Shown piece after piece: positions 51,271 to 59,981 of a stretch of DNA of 64,000 nucleotides. This stretch comes from Sva-07 sp963698435 (GTDB taxonomy: Bacteria; Actinomycetota; Acidimicrobiia; Acidimicrobiales; Ilumatobacteraceae), in assembly GCA_963698435.1 (NCBI GenBank), contig CAVOQV010000005.1, positions 558,001 through 622,000 on the forward strand. The letters run 5' to 3'. A program made the translations under genes and the position numbers. The notes under the pieces are model-generated. The model saw nothing but the letters and a program-made list of their open reading frames with translations. It did not search any database and was not told the DNA's origin. Position 1 is the first letter of the stretch; each line of letters starts with the position of its first letter.

Positions 51271-52093
51271 TCACCCATCGCGGCGGCGCCGCACCAGGAC
51301 CTCCTGCGCGATCGTCGCCACCTGCAACCCGTCGTGACGGATGACGTCGCCGGTCACGAGCCCGCGCCCGCGGTTGACGCCGTGCGACCGTGTCGCAAAC
51401 CAGTGCCACTGCGAGGGATCGGTCGGCCGCTCGAACCAGACCGAGTGATCGAGACTCGCTCCCTGGAACAGCTTGCGGTCGGCGGTGTCGCCGACGAAGT
51501 CCGGATGGGCCGACCGCGCCGCTCGGGAGGGCGCTGCGTCGGACATGAACGCCAGCGCGCACTGATGGTCGGCGGGATCGTCGCCCATGTCGGCGTCGAG
51601 CCGGATCCAGTACCCCATCGTGCCGTCGTCGAGGAACGTCGCCTTGCGCTTCAGCAACCCGGCCCACGAGTGGTCGAGCAACGACGGATCGTCAGGGCCG
51701 GGAAGCCCGTGTGGCAGCGTTGCCACCGCCACGTCGGCCTCGTCTTCGAGGACGTGGAACGACACCGACAGGTTGAGGATCGCCCCAGCCGACTGCCGAG
51801 CGACGACTTGACGCGTACTGAACGATCGACCGTCGCGAAGCCGCTCGACCTCGTAGCGAATCGGCTCCTCGGTCGCACCAGGTCGGATGAAGTAGGAATG
51901 CAGCGAGTGAGCGGCCCGGTCGGCATCGACAGTCCACGCGGCGAGCGCGCAATGCCTGCGCGACCACTTGACCCCCGAACAACCGCCCACCCCACGGGTA
52001 CCGGGCGGCGATGCCGACAAAGGTGTCGGGCCCGTGCGGTTCCAGCTGCAGCAGTTCGCTGAACTCGATGTCGTGGATCTTCCGAGTCGGCAT
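51271..52093 (-). pseudogene. tesB: Acyl-CoA thioesterase II (TesB-like), interrupted by a +1 frameshift
   Basis: From 52093 the frame encodes MPTRKIHDIEF and GGRLFGGQVVAQALRA, the N-terminal hot-dog domain. The frame is lost at about 51945. The next frame supplies AAWTVDADRAAHSLHSYFIRPG and the C-terminal hot-dog domain with FQGASLDHSVWFERP and the catalytic-Gln strand. Removing one base near 51945 gives QALRAAAWTVDADR, the family consensus, and a 273-residue thioesterase hydrolysing acyl-CoA. It has the same type of defect as the genes at 20717 and 21686. Confidence 0.84.
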
Positions 52094-52133
52094 CAGCCCA
52101 GTGTGACACCGCGGACCGGCCAGGGAGACAACG

Positions 52134-52787
52134 TCAGGACGCGGCGACGAGCCGGTTCAGACCGACGACGTCGAGCACGGTGATGCACCCGCGGCTCGTC
52201 TCGACGAGTCCCGCCCGCCGGAAACGGGCCAGCGCCCGCGCCGTCGACTCCCTCGTCGCTCCGATCCACCCCGCCAGGTCGCTCTGCGTGAGTGCGAGCT
52301 CGAAGGTGCTCGTCGGTGCGGCGTGACGCATTCGCATCGACGTGAGTTCGAGCAGCATTCGTCCGGTCCGCACCACGGCGCTGTCGGAGTTCCGCGTCAC
52401 GAGGCGGTCGTTCGCACGCCGCAACTCTGCGCTCAGGCTCTGACAGACGCACACCGACAGATGAGGCTCCCCGACGAGAAGCTCCATGAAACGATCCGAG
52501 CGGAGCTCCGCCACCACGGTGGCGTCGAGTGCTGCCGCGCTGGCAGCCCGGGGCCGACCATCGAGTGCGGACAACTCCCCGAACTCTTCGCCCGGTGTCT
52601 TGATCCCGATCAGCAACTCTCGGCCCGACGGCATCGTGAGAAAGATCCGGACGCGTCCCTCGATGCAGACGTAGACGCTGTGTGAGCGATCGCCCTCGAC
52701 GAACAGGAGATCGCCGGGCGCGTACACATGCCGCTGACCGAGATCAGCGATCGCCTCCCCAACGGTCGAGTACTCGAGGGTGGGCAT
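52134..52787 (-). CDS. Crp/Fnr family transcriptional regulator
   Basis: A 217-residue regulator. The cyclic-nucleotide-binding beta roll occupies residues ~15-125 (PGDLLFVEGDRSHSVYVCIEGRVRIF), with a phosphate-cassette-like GEEFGELSALDGRPRAASAAA that fits cAMP binding. The winged HTH is at ~170-205 (LTQSDLAGWIGATRESTARALARFRRAGLVE). No N-terminal Cys cluster, so not an oxygen-sensing Fnr. GGGAGG lies just before the ATG. It is divergent from the gene at 52909 with a CRP-type box in between, and a cyclase is encoded 7 kb upstream. Confidence 0.9.
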   Translation of the reverse strand: MPTLEYSTVGEAIADLGQRHVYAPGDLLFVEGDRSHSVYVCIEGRVRIFLTMPSGRELLIGIKTPGEEFGELSALDGRPRAASAAALDATVVAELRSDRFMELLVGEPHLSVCVCQSLSAELRRANDRLVTRNSDSAVVRTGRMLLELTSMRMRHAAPTSTFELALTQSDLAGWIGATRESTARALARFRRAGLVETSRGCITVLDVVGLNRLVAAS

Positions 52788-52828
52788 CGTCCTCCCTTCG
52801 CCCCACCGGACCGCTCACCTCCCCGGTG

Positions 52829-52844
52829 TGTGATCCAGGTCATA
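52829..52844. promoter_or_regulatory. CRP-type binding site
   Basis: TGTGA-N6-TCATA matches the Crp consensus TGTGA-N6-TCACA at nine of ten bases. It lies in the 121-bp region between the divergent crp-like gene and the gene at 52909, so the regulator may control itself and its neighbour. Confidence 0.55.
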
Positions 52845-52908
52845 GACCGTAGCTCAGCTGAAGCGCATGGTGGAACGGTCACGACAAGCGCCACAGGAGG
52901 AACACATC

Positions 52909-53535
52909 ATGTACATCTTCAGCCGTTCGACCATCGCCGCACTCGGGAGACAGTTCGACGCGTTTCCTGCCGCCGTCGGCATCGCGGAACTCGTCACCAG
53001 GGTCACGGGGCACGAACTCAACGTGTTCGCCGGACGTTTCGGCGCGCCACAGGGCAGCGTCATGTGGAGTGCCCGGGTCGAATCGATGACGGAACTGCAG
53101 GGCATCACCGACAAGCTGATGGCCGATTCCGGTTACCTCGAGATGGTCGAGTCGATGAACGGCCTCTTCATGGCTCCGGCCGAGGACCGACTGGGCCGGG
53201 TGTTGACCGGGCCGATCGAAGGCGCGACCTCGAAGTACTACGGCGTCACCCGGGCGGCGATGATCAACGGAAGACAGGCCGAGGCGGTCGCGTTCGGTGT
53301 GAAGACGGCGGAATACATCGGCAAGGCGGTCGGCACACCGTCCGCGTTCACGAAGTCTGTGTACGGGGGCTTCAACGACGTGACGTGGATCATCGGGTTC
53401 GACAGCGAAGCCGACGTGGACGCCTTCGACGACTGGCAGGTGACGGACAGCGGTTACCACGAGATCATGGCCGAAGCCGGCAGCCTCTTCGTCGAGAACA
53501 GCGGACACACCAGCCTGATCGAGAAGATCAACTGA
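52909..53535 (+). CDS. Two-domain protein of unknown function with internal duplication
   Basis: A 208-residue cytoplasmic protein. The two halves resemble each other: DSGYLEMVESMNGLF (residues ~78-92) and DSGYHEIMAEAGSLF (~181-195), each preceded by a beta-rich stretch with W and a D/E-x-x-x-D helix. This fits a tandem dimeric alpha+beta barrel (ABM/Dabb/NIPSNAP-like), though I cannot name the family. The ATG at 52909 has a strong AGGAGG about nine bases upstream. It faces a Crp/Fnr gene across a CRP-type box, so it is a probable target. Confidence 0.7.
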   Translation: MYIFSRSTIAALGRQFDAFPAAVGIAELVTRVTGHELNVFAGRFGAPQGSVMWSARVESMTELQGITDKLMADSGYLEMVESMNGLFMAPAEDRLGRVLTGPIEGATSKYYGVTRAAMINGRQAEAVAFGVKTAEYIGKAVGTPSAFTKSVYGGFNDVTWIIGFDSEADVDAFDDWQVTDSGYHEIMAEAGSLFVENSGHTSLIEKIN

Positions 53536-53618
53536 GAACTCGGCCCCGCCTCGTCGATCCCTGAGCGTCGAGGCGGGGCGGGCGCTCGCTTCGCGCCAAC
53601 CTGCGTGATACTGGACCC

Positions 53619-54230
53619 ATGACAACGGTCGAGGTCTTCGCCGACATCACGTGCCCGTTCACCCACGTCGGGCTGAAGCGAGTGATCCATCACGTCTCCG
53701 AAATGGCGACACCAGCCGAGGTCATCGTCCGGGCGTGGCCGCTGGAGTGGGTGAACGGCGCGCCGCTCGACGTCGACGCAGTCGTCGTCAAGGCCGGCGC
53801 GCTCACCGAGCAACTCGGCGTCGATGATTTCTCGGGACTGCGAGCGGACCGGTGGCCGGCCACGACCATCCCCGCGCTGAACCTCGCCGCCAGCGCCTAC
53901 GAGCGCGATTCTGCGACAGGCCTCGCGGTGAGCTTGGCGCTGCGGTCGGCCCTGTTCGAGAACGGTGAGGACGTGAGCGACCCGGAGGTGCTCGCGGGAA
54001 TCGCCGCAACGAACGAACTCGCCCCACCGACGAGGGAGGCGAGCGCCGCAGTGAAGGCCGACTACGACAGCGGCCGCGAACGCGGGGTGAAGGGCTCACC
54101 ACACTTCTTCGTCGCCTCGGACGACTTCTTCTGCCCGGCGCTCGACCTCGGACACGACGACGACGGGCACCTCACCGCACGCTTCGACGCCGACATGCTC
54201 GCCGCCTTCTTCGCACGTCTCGACGGCTGA
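53619..54230 (+). CDS. DsbA family thioredoxin-fold protein
   Basis: A 203-residue protein with the DsbA/FrnE fold: EVFADITCPFTHVGLKR at the N terminus, a helical insertion, and GVKGSPHFFVASDD with the cis-Pro (S-P). Only one Cys (C12, CPFT) stands in the active-site position, so it resembles 2-hydroxychromene-2-carboxylate isomerase/GST-kappa-like members rather than a disulfide oxidase. No signal peptide, hence cytoplasmic. GATACT lies 6 nt before the ATG. Confidence 0.85.
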   Translation: MTTVEVFADITCPFTHVGLKRVIHHVSEMATPAEVIVRAWPLEWVNGAPLDVDAVVVKAGALTEQLGVDDFSGLRADRWPATTIPALNLAASAYERDSATGLAVSLALRSALFENGEDVSDPEVLAGIAATNELAPPTREASAAVKADYDSGRERGVKGSPHFFVASDDFFCPALDLGHDDDGHLTARFDADMLAAFFARLDG

Positions 54231-54461
54231 GCCCTCCGACGACGGCCACGCCAAGCGGGCCGATCCGGGTCGAGTTGCCGTCCGGGTGGGTGCCGGGTGG
54301 AGGGGGGTCACCTCCGGCACCCACCGGACGTTGCCTCAGGAACGCTACGCATCGAATGTGTCGCCGAGATGTCCGCCGGGTTGCCGCTGGATGAGCAGTG
54401 ACCGAACGGTCACACGCAGCGGCCTACGGTGGGAGCGTACGGCAACGACGTGGAGGGGTAC

Positions 54462-54764
54462 ATGGACATCGGAAGCTTGCTGGCAGCACTGGCACTCGGA
54501 TTCGTTGCGGGGGTGATCGGCCGGGCAGTCGTTCCCGGCGACGCCTTCCGCTCGTTCAGCGGCTGGCAGTCGTGGCTGATCTCGACCCTGCTGGGCCTGA
54601 TCGGCTCACTGATCGGGTATTGGATCTTCACCGGCCTCTTCGGCATCGGCGACGACGACAAGTTCGACTGGGGCGGCGTCGTCGGCGCGATCATCGGCGC
54701 CATCATCGTCGTGGCCGTCGGCTCGTGGTTGTTCCGAAAGATCGCCAAACGCGACACCCTCTGA
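54462..54764 (+). CDS. GlsB/YeaQ/YmgE family stress-response membrane protein
   Basis: A 100-residue membrane protein with three helices and the pattern LALGFVAGVIGRAVVPGDAFRSF, paralogous to the protein at 24045. The C-terminal half (GGVVGAIIGAIIVVAVGSWLFRK) forms the last helix. ATG 54462 is preceded by GGAGGGG, a strong ribosome-binding site. Function unknown beyond association with stress responses. Confidence 0.87.
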   Translation: MDIGSLLAALALGFVAGVIGRAVVPGDAFRSFSGWQSWLISTLLGLIGSLIGYWIFTGLFGIGDDDKFDWGGVVGAIIGAIIVVAVGSWLFRKIAKRDTL

Positions 54765-54790
54765 GGCGCCCCGGCGCCCACCCGGCGTGA

Positions 54791-54796
54791 TAGCAC
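54791..54796 (+). promoter_or_regulatory. -10-like element of the amidase gene
   Basis: TAGCAC, 6 nt before the ATG at 54803; one base off TANNNT. Confidence 0.35.
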
Positions 54797-54802
54797 GTCC
54801 GC

Positions 54803-56281
54803 ATGGGGAACAACGCCGACGACAGCCGCTGGCTCGACGCGACCGCACAGGCCCAGCTGATCTCCGCGCGGGAGGCCACCTCGACCGAACTGGTCGACGC
54901 GTCGATCAGCCGGATCGAAGCGCTCGACGGGCAGATCAATGCGGTGATCATGCACTGGTTCGAACGCGCCCGTCACCAAGCCGAGGCGTTCGACGAACTG
55001 CCGCTGGCGTCCGAGCACCGCACGACTCCGTTCGCGGGCGTGCCGTTCCTCGTGAAAGACCTCCACAACCACGTGGCCGGGATGCCCCTCACGTCGGGCA
55101 ACCGAGCCGCTCGCGACGAGACGCCATTGTCCACCCACGACTCGAACCTCGTCGTGCGCTTCCGCGACGCCGGTCTGATCACGCTCGGGCGCACCAACAG
55201 CCCCGAGTTCGGCAGCCTGCCGGTCACCGAACCGCTCGCGTACGGACCGACCCGCAACCCGTGGGACCTCGAGCGCACGCCAGGCGGATCGAGCGGAGGC
55301 GCCGCCGCTGCGGTGGCGGCGGGCATGGTGCCGATCGCTCATGCGAGCGACGGCGGCGGATCGATCCGGATCCCGGCGTCGTGTTGCGGGCTGGTCGGAT
55401 TGAAGCCGTCGCAGGGCCGGGTGTCGATGGGGCCGGAACGCGACGAGTCAGGGCTGTCGACCCAGTTGTGCGTCAGCCGGTCGGTGCGCGACACCGCAGG
55501 AATGCTCGACGCGGTCCACCAGCCCGGCATCGGCGACAGCGTCATCGCCCCACCACCGAGCCGTCCCTATGTCGACGAGCTGGGGGTCGATCCCGGTCGG
55601 CTGCGCATCGGGATGCTCGATCGCCACCCGATCAGGGGCGAACTCCACGCCGACTGCGTCACGGCGGTTCGCTCGACGGCCACCCTCCTCGAGGGACTCG
55701 GGCACGACGTCACACTCGGTCATCCTCCGATCCTCGAAGATGCAGAGTTCCCCCGTCGCTTCGCTGCGATGTGGGCGGCCCTGATGGCCGTCGGCATCGA
55801 CTCGCTCGGTCAGACGATCGGCCGGCCGCTCACGGCCGAGGACGTCGAGCCGGTCAACTGGGCTCAGGGTCAGTACGCCGAACATCTCTCGGCGGCCGAG
55901 TACGCGAAAGCTCTCGCCGCTGTCGGTCAGTACCGCCGCCAGGTCCAGGGATGGTGGGCCGAAGGTTGGGACCTCCTGCTCACGCCGACGTTGTCCGCTC
56001 CCCCGCTACCGATCGGGGGTCTGTACGGCGAACAGGGCGACGGCATCGATCCCGACGATCCGATGGCGCCGTCGATCCGCGCCGGCCGCTTCGTCGCATT
56101 CACGCCCCAGTTCAATGCGTCGGGACAGCCGGCGATCAGCCTCCCGTTGCACACGAACGACGCCGGGTTGCCGATCGGCGTGCAACTCGTGGCCGCCTAC
56201 GGCCGCGAGGACGTACTGATCAGAATCGCCGGCCAACTCGAGGCCGCCGCCCCCTGGGCCGACCGCCACCCTCCGATCTGA
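54803..56281 (+). CDS. Amidase (amidase signature family)
   Basis: A 492-residue amidase-signature hydrolase. The catalytic triad is K85 (VPFLVKDLHN), the cis-Ser in GGSSGG (163/164) and the nucleophile S187 in SDGGGSIRIPAS. It hydrolyses amides (fatty amides, aryl amides or peptide amides); the family includes GatA, but the lone gene and the C-terminal NASGQPAISLPLHTNDAGLPIGVQLVA favour a catabolic amidase. Full length. No signal peptide. Confidence 0.92.
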   Translation: MGNNADDSRWLDATAQAQLISAREATSTELVDASISRIEALDGQINAVIMHWFERARHQAEAFDELPLASEHRTTPFAGVPFLVKDLHNHVAGMPLTSGNRAARDETPLSTHDSNLVVRFRDAGLITLGRTNSPEFGSLPVTEPLAYGPTRNPWDLERTPGGSSGGAAAAVAAGMVPIAHASDGGGSIRIPASCCGLVGLKPSQGRVSMGPERDESGLSTQLCVSRSVRDTAGMLDAVHQPGIGDSVIAPPPSRPYVDELGVDPGRLRIGMLDRHPIRGELHADCVTAVRSTATLLEGLGHDVTLGHPPILEDAEFPRRFAAMWAALMAVGIDSLGQTIGRPLTAEDVEPVNWAQGQYAEHLSAAEYAKALAAVGQYRRQVQGWWAEGWDLLLTPTLSAPPLPIGGLYGEQGDGIDPDDPMAPSIRAGRFVAFTPQFNASGQPAISLPLHTNDAGLPIGVQLVAAYGREDVLIRIAGQLEAAAPWADRHPPI

Positions 56282-56338
56282 CGATTGCGTCCGACCCGAG
56301 TCGTCGTCGCGACGTCCAGCGGCAGGCCTGCGACGTCG

Positions 56339-57547
56339 TCACCCGCGCACGGCGACGGGGAGCCGGGCGGGGCTGCGGCCGAGAATCTGGCGCCACTCGA
56401 TGCTGTCGGCATCGATGGGGCCTTCGGCGACGATCGTGTCGCCGAGACCGGCACGAGCCGCCGCCAACAGCACCTCCTCGATCGTCATCCGGGCGAGCGC
56501 CGCACCGAGGCAATAGTGCGGCCCCGACCCGAACGACAGCAGCTTCGGTGCGTCGGGCTCGGTGAACCTCCTCGGACGGAACGCATCGGGGTCACCCCAG
56601 ACGTCCTCGTCGCGACTCGCCGACGCCGACGCCAGGAACACCATCGAACCGACCGGTCGCTCGACGCCGCCGATCTCGATCGGTTCCAGGACGGTGCGCG
56701 GGACGATGGTGATGCTTGGTTCGAACCGGATGGTCTCGTCGACCACTGCACCGGCCAGCGACGGTTCGGCGCGGAGCGCATCGAGCACGTCCGGGTGCCG
56801 CATCAGCGTCAGCAACGAACAGCTCACCTGGCCGGACGTGGTGTCGTGGCCACCCACGATCAGGTTGCCGACCATCGTGACCACTTCGTCGTGGGTCAGG
56901 CGGTCGCCGTGTTCCTCGGCGTCGAGCAGACCACTGATCAAGTCGTCGCCTCGGTCGGCCAACCGCGTGGCGATCATCGTCTCGACGTCGCGCATGAGGC
57001 CGACGACGGCGCGTTCGGCAACGGCGACCTGATCGGCGTCCATCAACCCGAACACCGGGCTGAGCGCGTCGCCGTATCGGACGAAATCGACGATCTGGTC
57101 GTCCGGCACGCCGATCAGGGTGCAGATCACCGTGATCGGGACGTCGACCAGCGCGTCGACGAGGTCACCACCGCCGGCACCAACGAGCGCGGCCATTCGC
57201 TCGGCGGCGAGCGACGCAGCCAGCTCGCGGTACCGTTCGACAGAGCGGGGTGTGAACACGCGGGCTGCGAGACGGCGGAGTCGATGATGGGCGTCGCCTT
57301 CGTTGGTGAACATCAGACTCGAGTACCAGGTGCGCAGTGGGCCGTCGCCGATCTCGAGCAGGTCGAACACCGAGAGACCGACGCCCGCCAGCTTCGGGTC
57401 GTGCGACAACCGATCGATTTCGTCGTACCGGAGCGCGACGACGGCGCCGGTGTCGACGGAGAGCCCCGATGGGCCTGCCATCCGCGCGTTCCGATACCCG
57501 TCGTGCAGCCGCTCGTCGAACACCGATTCGATCATGGTGTCGGTCAT
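56339..57547 (-). CDS. Cytochrome P450
   Basis: A 402-residue soluble bacterial P450. I-helix oxygen-activation motif GGHDTTS at about residue 230, E-x-x-R in DETIRFEP at ~270, and the haem loop FGSGPHYCLGAALAR with the ligand Cys at ~343. The class resembles CYP107/CYP125-like actinobacterial enzymes. The start is the ATG at 57547, which has GGGGGGCGAG just before it; the frame is open further upstream without family similarity. No ferredoxin gene is next to it. Confidence 0.92.
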   Translation of the reverse strand: MTDTMIESVFDERLHDGYRNARMAGPSGLSVDTGAVVALRYDEIDRLSHDPKLAGVGLSVFDLLEIGDGPLRTWYSSLMFTNEGDAHHRLRRLAARVFTPRSVERYRELAASLAAERMAALVGAGGGDLVDALVDVPITVICTLIGVPDDQIVDFVRYGDALSPVFGLMDADQVAVAERAVVGLMRDVETMIATRLADRGDDLISGLLDAEEHGDRLTHDEVVTMVGNLIVGGHDTTSGQVSCSLLTLMRHPDVLDALRAEPSLAGAVVDETIRFEPSITIVPRTVLEPIEIGGVERPVGSMVFLASASASRDEDVWGDPDAFRPRRFTEPDAPKLLSFGSGPHYCLGAALARMTIEEVLLAAARAGLGDTIVAEGPIDADSIEWRQILGRSPARLPVAVRG

Positions 57548-57697
57548 CTCGCCCCCCGTCGACCGTTGCGGTCGTCTCTCACTACCCACGCTGCCGTTCC
57601 CCGAATCTTCGAACGGTGCACGCCCACGCCGCAACGGTCAACCGTCACACCGACGCATCGTGCCCGATCGCCGGAGATCCAGCCAGTGGTGCAGCGG

Positions 57698-57703
57698 TAG
57701 CGT
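57698..57703 (+). promoter_or_regulatory. -10 element of the HAD gene
   Basis: TAGCGT, 7 nt before the ATG at 57711. Confidence 0.5.
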
Positions 57704-57710
57704 CCGTGCG

Positions 57711-58364
57711 ATGACGAGGCCGAATCCTGATGTCGATGCCGTGATCTTCGACTTCGCCGGGGTGCTCAGCTCGAGCCCTGGCGCGATGATGCGCCACCAG
57801 ATCGAAGCGAGCGGGATCGATGTCGACATCGACATCGGGTCGTTCATCGGGATCATCATGGGTCCGCTCACCGAGGAGGGCGACCACCCGTGGCACCAGC
57901 TCGAACGGGGCCGGATCGACTTCGACGAGTACATCGCCGGCATCGAACCGCTCTGGCGTGCCGCGGGGTACGCCACGTTCCCGACGCCGCCGCGGGGCAG
58001 CGACCTCCTGGCGGGAATGTCGAAGATCCCCGAGATGATCGACGCGGCGCGAGCGGTGCGCGACGCGGGCTATCGCACGGCGATCCTCACGAACAACATC
58101 AAGGAGTGGGGCGCCTGGCGCACACTCTGGGATGCGGACAACCTGGTCGACGTCGTCGTCGACTCGTGCGAGGTCGACATGCGCAAGCCAAGTCCCGACA
58201 TCTTCCAGCTGACGGTCGAGCGGCTCGGGACACCGGTGGAGAGAACCCTGTTCCTCGACGACTTCCCGTGGAACATCGCGGGCGCAGAAGCAGTCGGCCT
58301 CCAGACGATGCACGTCACCGACCCGGTCGTTGCTGCGGCGGCGCTCCTCGACCGACTGCTCTGA
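57711..58364 (+). CDS. HAD family hydrolase
   Basis: A 217-residue haloacid dehalogenase superfamily protein. The nucleophile is D14 in VIFDFAGVL; motif II is ILTNN, motif III MRKPSPDIF, and motif IV TLFLDDFPWN. The residue two after the nucleophile is Ala instead of the Asp of typical phosphatases, as in the branch related to the N-terminal domain of epoxide hydrolases and ACAD10. The substrate is unknown. Divergent to the P450 gene. Confidence 0.87.
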   Translation: MTRPNPDVDAVIFDFAGVLSSSPGAMMRHQIEASGIDVDIDIGSFIGIIMGPLTEEGDHPWHQLERGRIDFDEYIAGIEPLWRAAGYATFPTPPRGSDLLAGMSKIPEMIDAARAVRDAGYRTAILTNNIKEWGAWRTLWDADNLVDVVVDSCEVDMRKPSPDIFQLTVERLGTPVERTLFLDDFPWNIAGAEAVGLQTMHVTDPVVAAAALLDRLL

Positions 58365-58485
58365 CCAGGGCAACGAGGCAACGCCGCGCCCGCACCCCAG
58401 CCGAGCTGCGGGCCTCGAGTACCGCTTTTCGGGTTCGGCGGGGCACTGATCGATTCCGACGAGGCCGATCGGTCACGATGGAGCG

Positions 58486-59364
58486 ATGACCGACGGTCGG
58501 GGGTCCACGGCGCAGCTGGCGATCGCCGGGTTCTGCGTCGCGATGTTCACGATCGGTCTCGGCGCCCTGATCAGCTCGCAGCTCGCCTTGATGTCGGTGC
58601 TCGACGAAGCGCGCGCCGAGCGCGCCGCCGGGCAGATCGCCACGTCACGCTTCACCGCCGCCGTGATCGAACAGACCGTCGAGCGAGCCGTCGCACCGAT
58701 CGCCGGCAGCGACGTCGCTGCGCAGTTGGCGACAGCGACGAGCACCGATCCGAACGTCACCGCCGTGGTCAGCTCGTCGCTGATGGGCGCTCACCGCCAG
58801 GCCGTTGATCCCGACTCCGGCGTCGTGCCGGATGGCAACGTGGCGGTCCGCACGGCGATCGCCCAGTCCGTGCTCGACACCGCAACGGCCGCTGGCTTCG
58901 ATCCGGCATCCACTGGCGTCGACGGTACGAGCCTCGATCAGTTGGGCCTCGACGCGGCGGTCGAGCGGGCCGGACTCCCGTCGGTCGTACCCACCGGCGT
59001 GCCGACCCTCGGATTGCGCCAGGTCGCCGAAACCACGCGCATCATCGCCGCGGTCGCACTGTTCGTGTTCGGATTCGTCGCAGTGGTCGCCCATCCTCGA
59101 CCCGGCCGCGGGTTGCGCCGGCTCGGTGTCGCCGCAGTTGTCGTGAGCGGCGCATGGCTGGTCGGCCTGATCGTCACCGGGTGGGCCATCGGATTGACCG
59201 CCGAGACGCTGTTCGGTGAGATGCTGCAAACGGTGTGGAACGACGCCGTGCCGTCGATGCTCCTCCTCGTCGCCGGGGGCGTCGTGCTGGGCGCGGGCGT
59301 CGTGTTCGCCGGAATCGCCGCAGACGGCTGGGCTCGAGCGCGAGCCGAACGGAGCAACTGGTGA
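58486..59364 (+). CDS. Membrane protein of unknown function
   Basis: A 292-residue protein: one N-terminal helix (residues ~9-31), an extracytoplasmic stretch of ~150 residues rich in Ala, Val, Asp and Thr, then three helices (about 185-205, 215-240 and 255-280) ending in a basic tail. The layout suggests a surface-exposed loop held by a membrane bundle. I do not recognise the family. CACGAT lies 6 nt before the ATG. The stop is followed by a 15-bp tandem duplication. Confidence 0.7.
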   Translation: MTDGRGSTAQLAIAGFCVAMFTIGLGALISSQLALMSVLDEARAERAAGQIATSRFTAAVIEQTVERAVAPIAGSDVAAQLATATSTDPNVTAVVSSSLMGAHRQAVDPDSGVVPDGNVAVRTAIAQSVLDTATAAGFDPASTGVDGTSLDQLGLDAAVERAGLPSVVPTGVPTLGLRQVAETTRIIAAVALFVFGFVAVVAHPRPGRGLRRLGVAAVVVSGAWLVGLIVTGWAIGLTAETLFGEMLQTVWNDAVPSMLLLVAGGVVLGAGVVFAGIAADGWARARAERSNW

Positions 59365-59395
59365 TGCCGTGCGTGGTGATGCCGTGCGTGGTGAC
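59361..59395. repeat. 15-bp tandem duplication
   Basis: GTGATGCCGTGCGTG occurs twice head to tail (59361-59375 and 59376-59390), then GTGA begins a third. It includes the stop codon of the membrane protein gene. CAACTGC and GCAGTTG just after it form a small 7-bp hairpin. Confidence 0.8.
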
Positions 59396-59484
59396 AACTG
59401 CGAGACCTGCATGCCGGCAGTTGCGGCTTCCGGGACGCCGCGGCTCGCACCGCTGATCGAGCGGGAGACCACCCCGCCGGCGAA

Positions 59485-59847
59485 TCAGAGCAGGATCGGA
59501 CGATCGTCGCGCACGAGGCCTCCTGAGGCGTCCGCGATCGCCTCGATGAGTTCCCACTCGACCCCGACGTCGGACTCGACTGACGTGCTGGTGCTGTGCC
59601 AGCCGCGCTGGGTCATGAACAGCGCCGTTCGCAGGTCGTCCAGGTCGCAGTCGGCGAGCATGCCGGCAGCCCGGGCAGCCCAGACGCGGCTGGCCACGAT
59701 CGAGATCCGTTCGAGGCTTCCGTGCACGCCGTATGCGTCGTAGGTGTGCGAGAACTCCACGATCCTGTCGATCGGGGACTCCCGAACCGGTACCTGAACG
59801 ATCGACGAGAAGTCGTCGGTGGAGGTGTCCATCGCGCCGGGTTGCAT
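59485..59847 (-). CDS. Hypothetical protein
   Basis: About 120 residues, no signal peptide or membrane helix. The middle part (GVHGSLERISIVASRVWAARAAGMLADCDLDDLRTALFMTQRGWHST) is helical and amphipathic, with acidic ends. I do not recognise a family. Codon use looks like its neighbours, which favours a real gene. The start could be the ATG at 59847 or 59832; I took the first. Confidence 0.55.
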   Translation of the reverse strand: MQPGAMDTSTDDFSSIVQVPVRESPIDRIVEFSHTYDAYGVHGSLERISIVASRVWAARAAGMLADCDLDDLRTALFMTQRGWHSTSTSVESDVGVEWELIEAIADASGGLVRDDRPILL

Positions 59848-59981
59848 GTTCAAGGTCTCGGCCCCGCATCACGGATCCTTGACTCAAGAAAGCGGCTGGT
59901 GAGTCAATTCTCGGTCAGGTCACTGCACGTGCGGTGCACGAAGAACTCGACCCGGCTGCACCGAGTGGGTGTCGCACCCCA

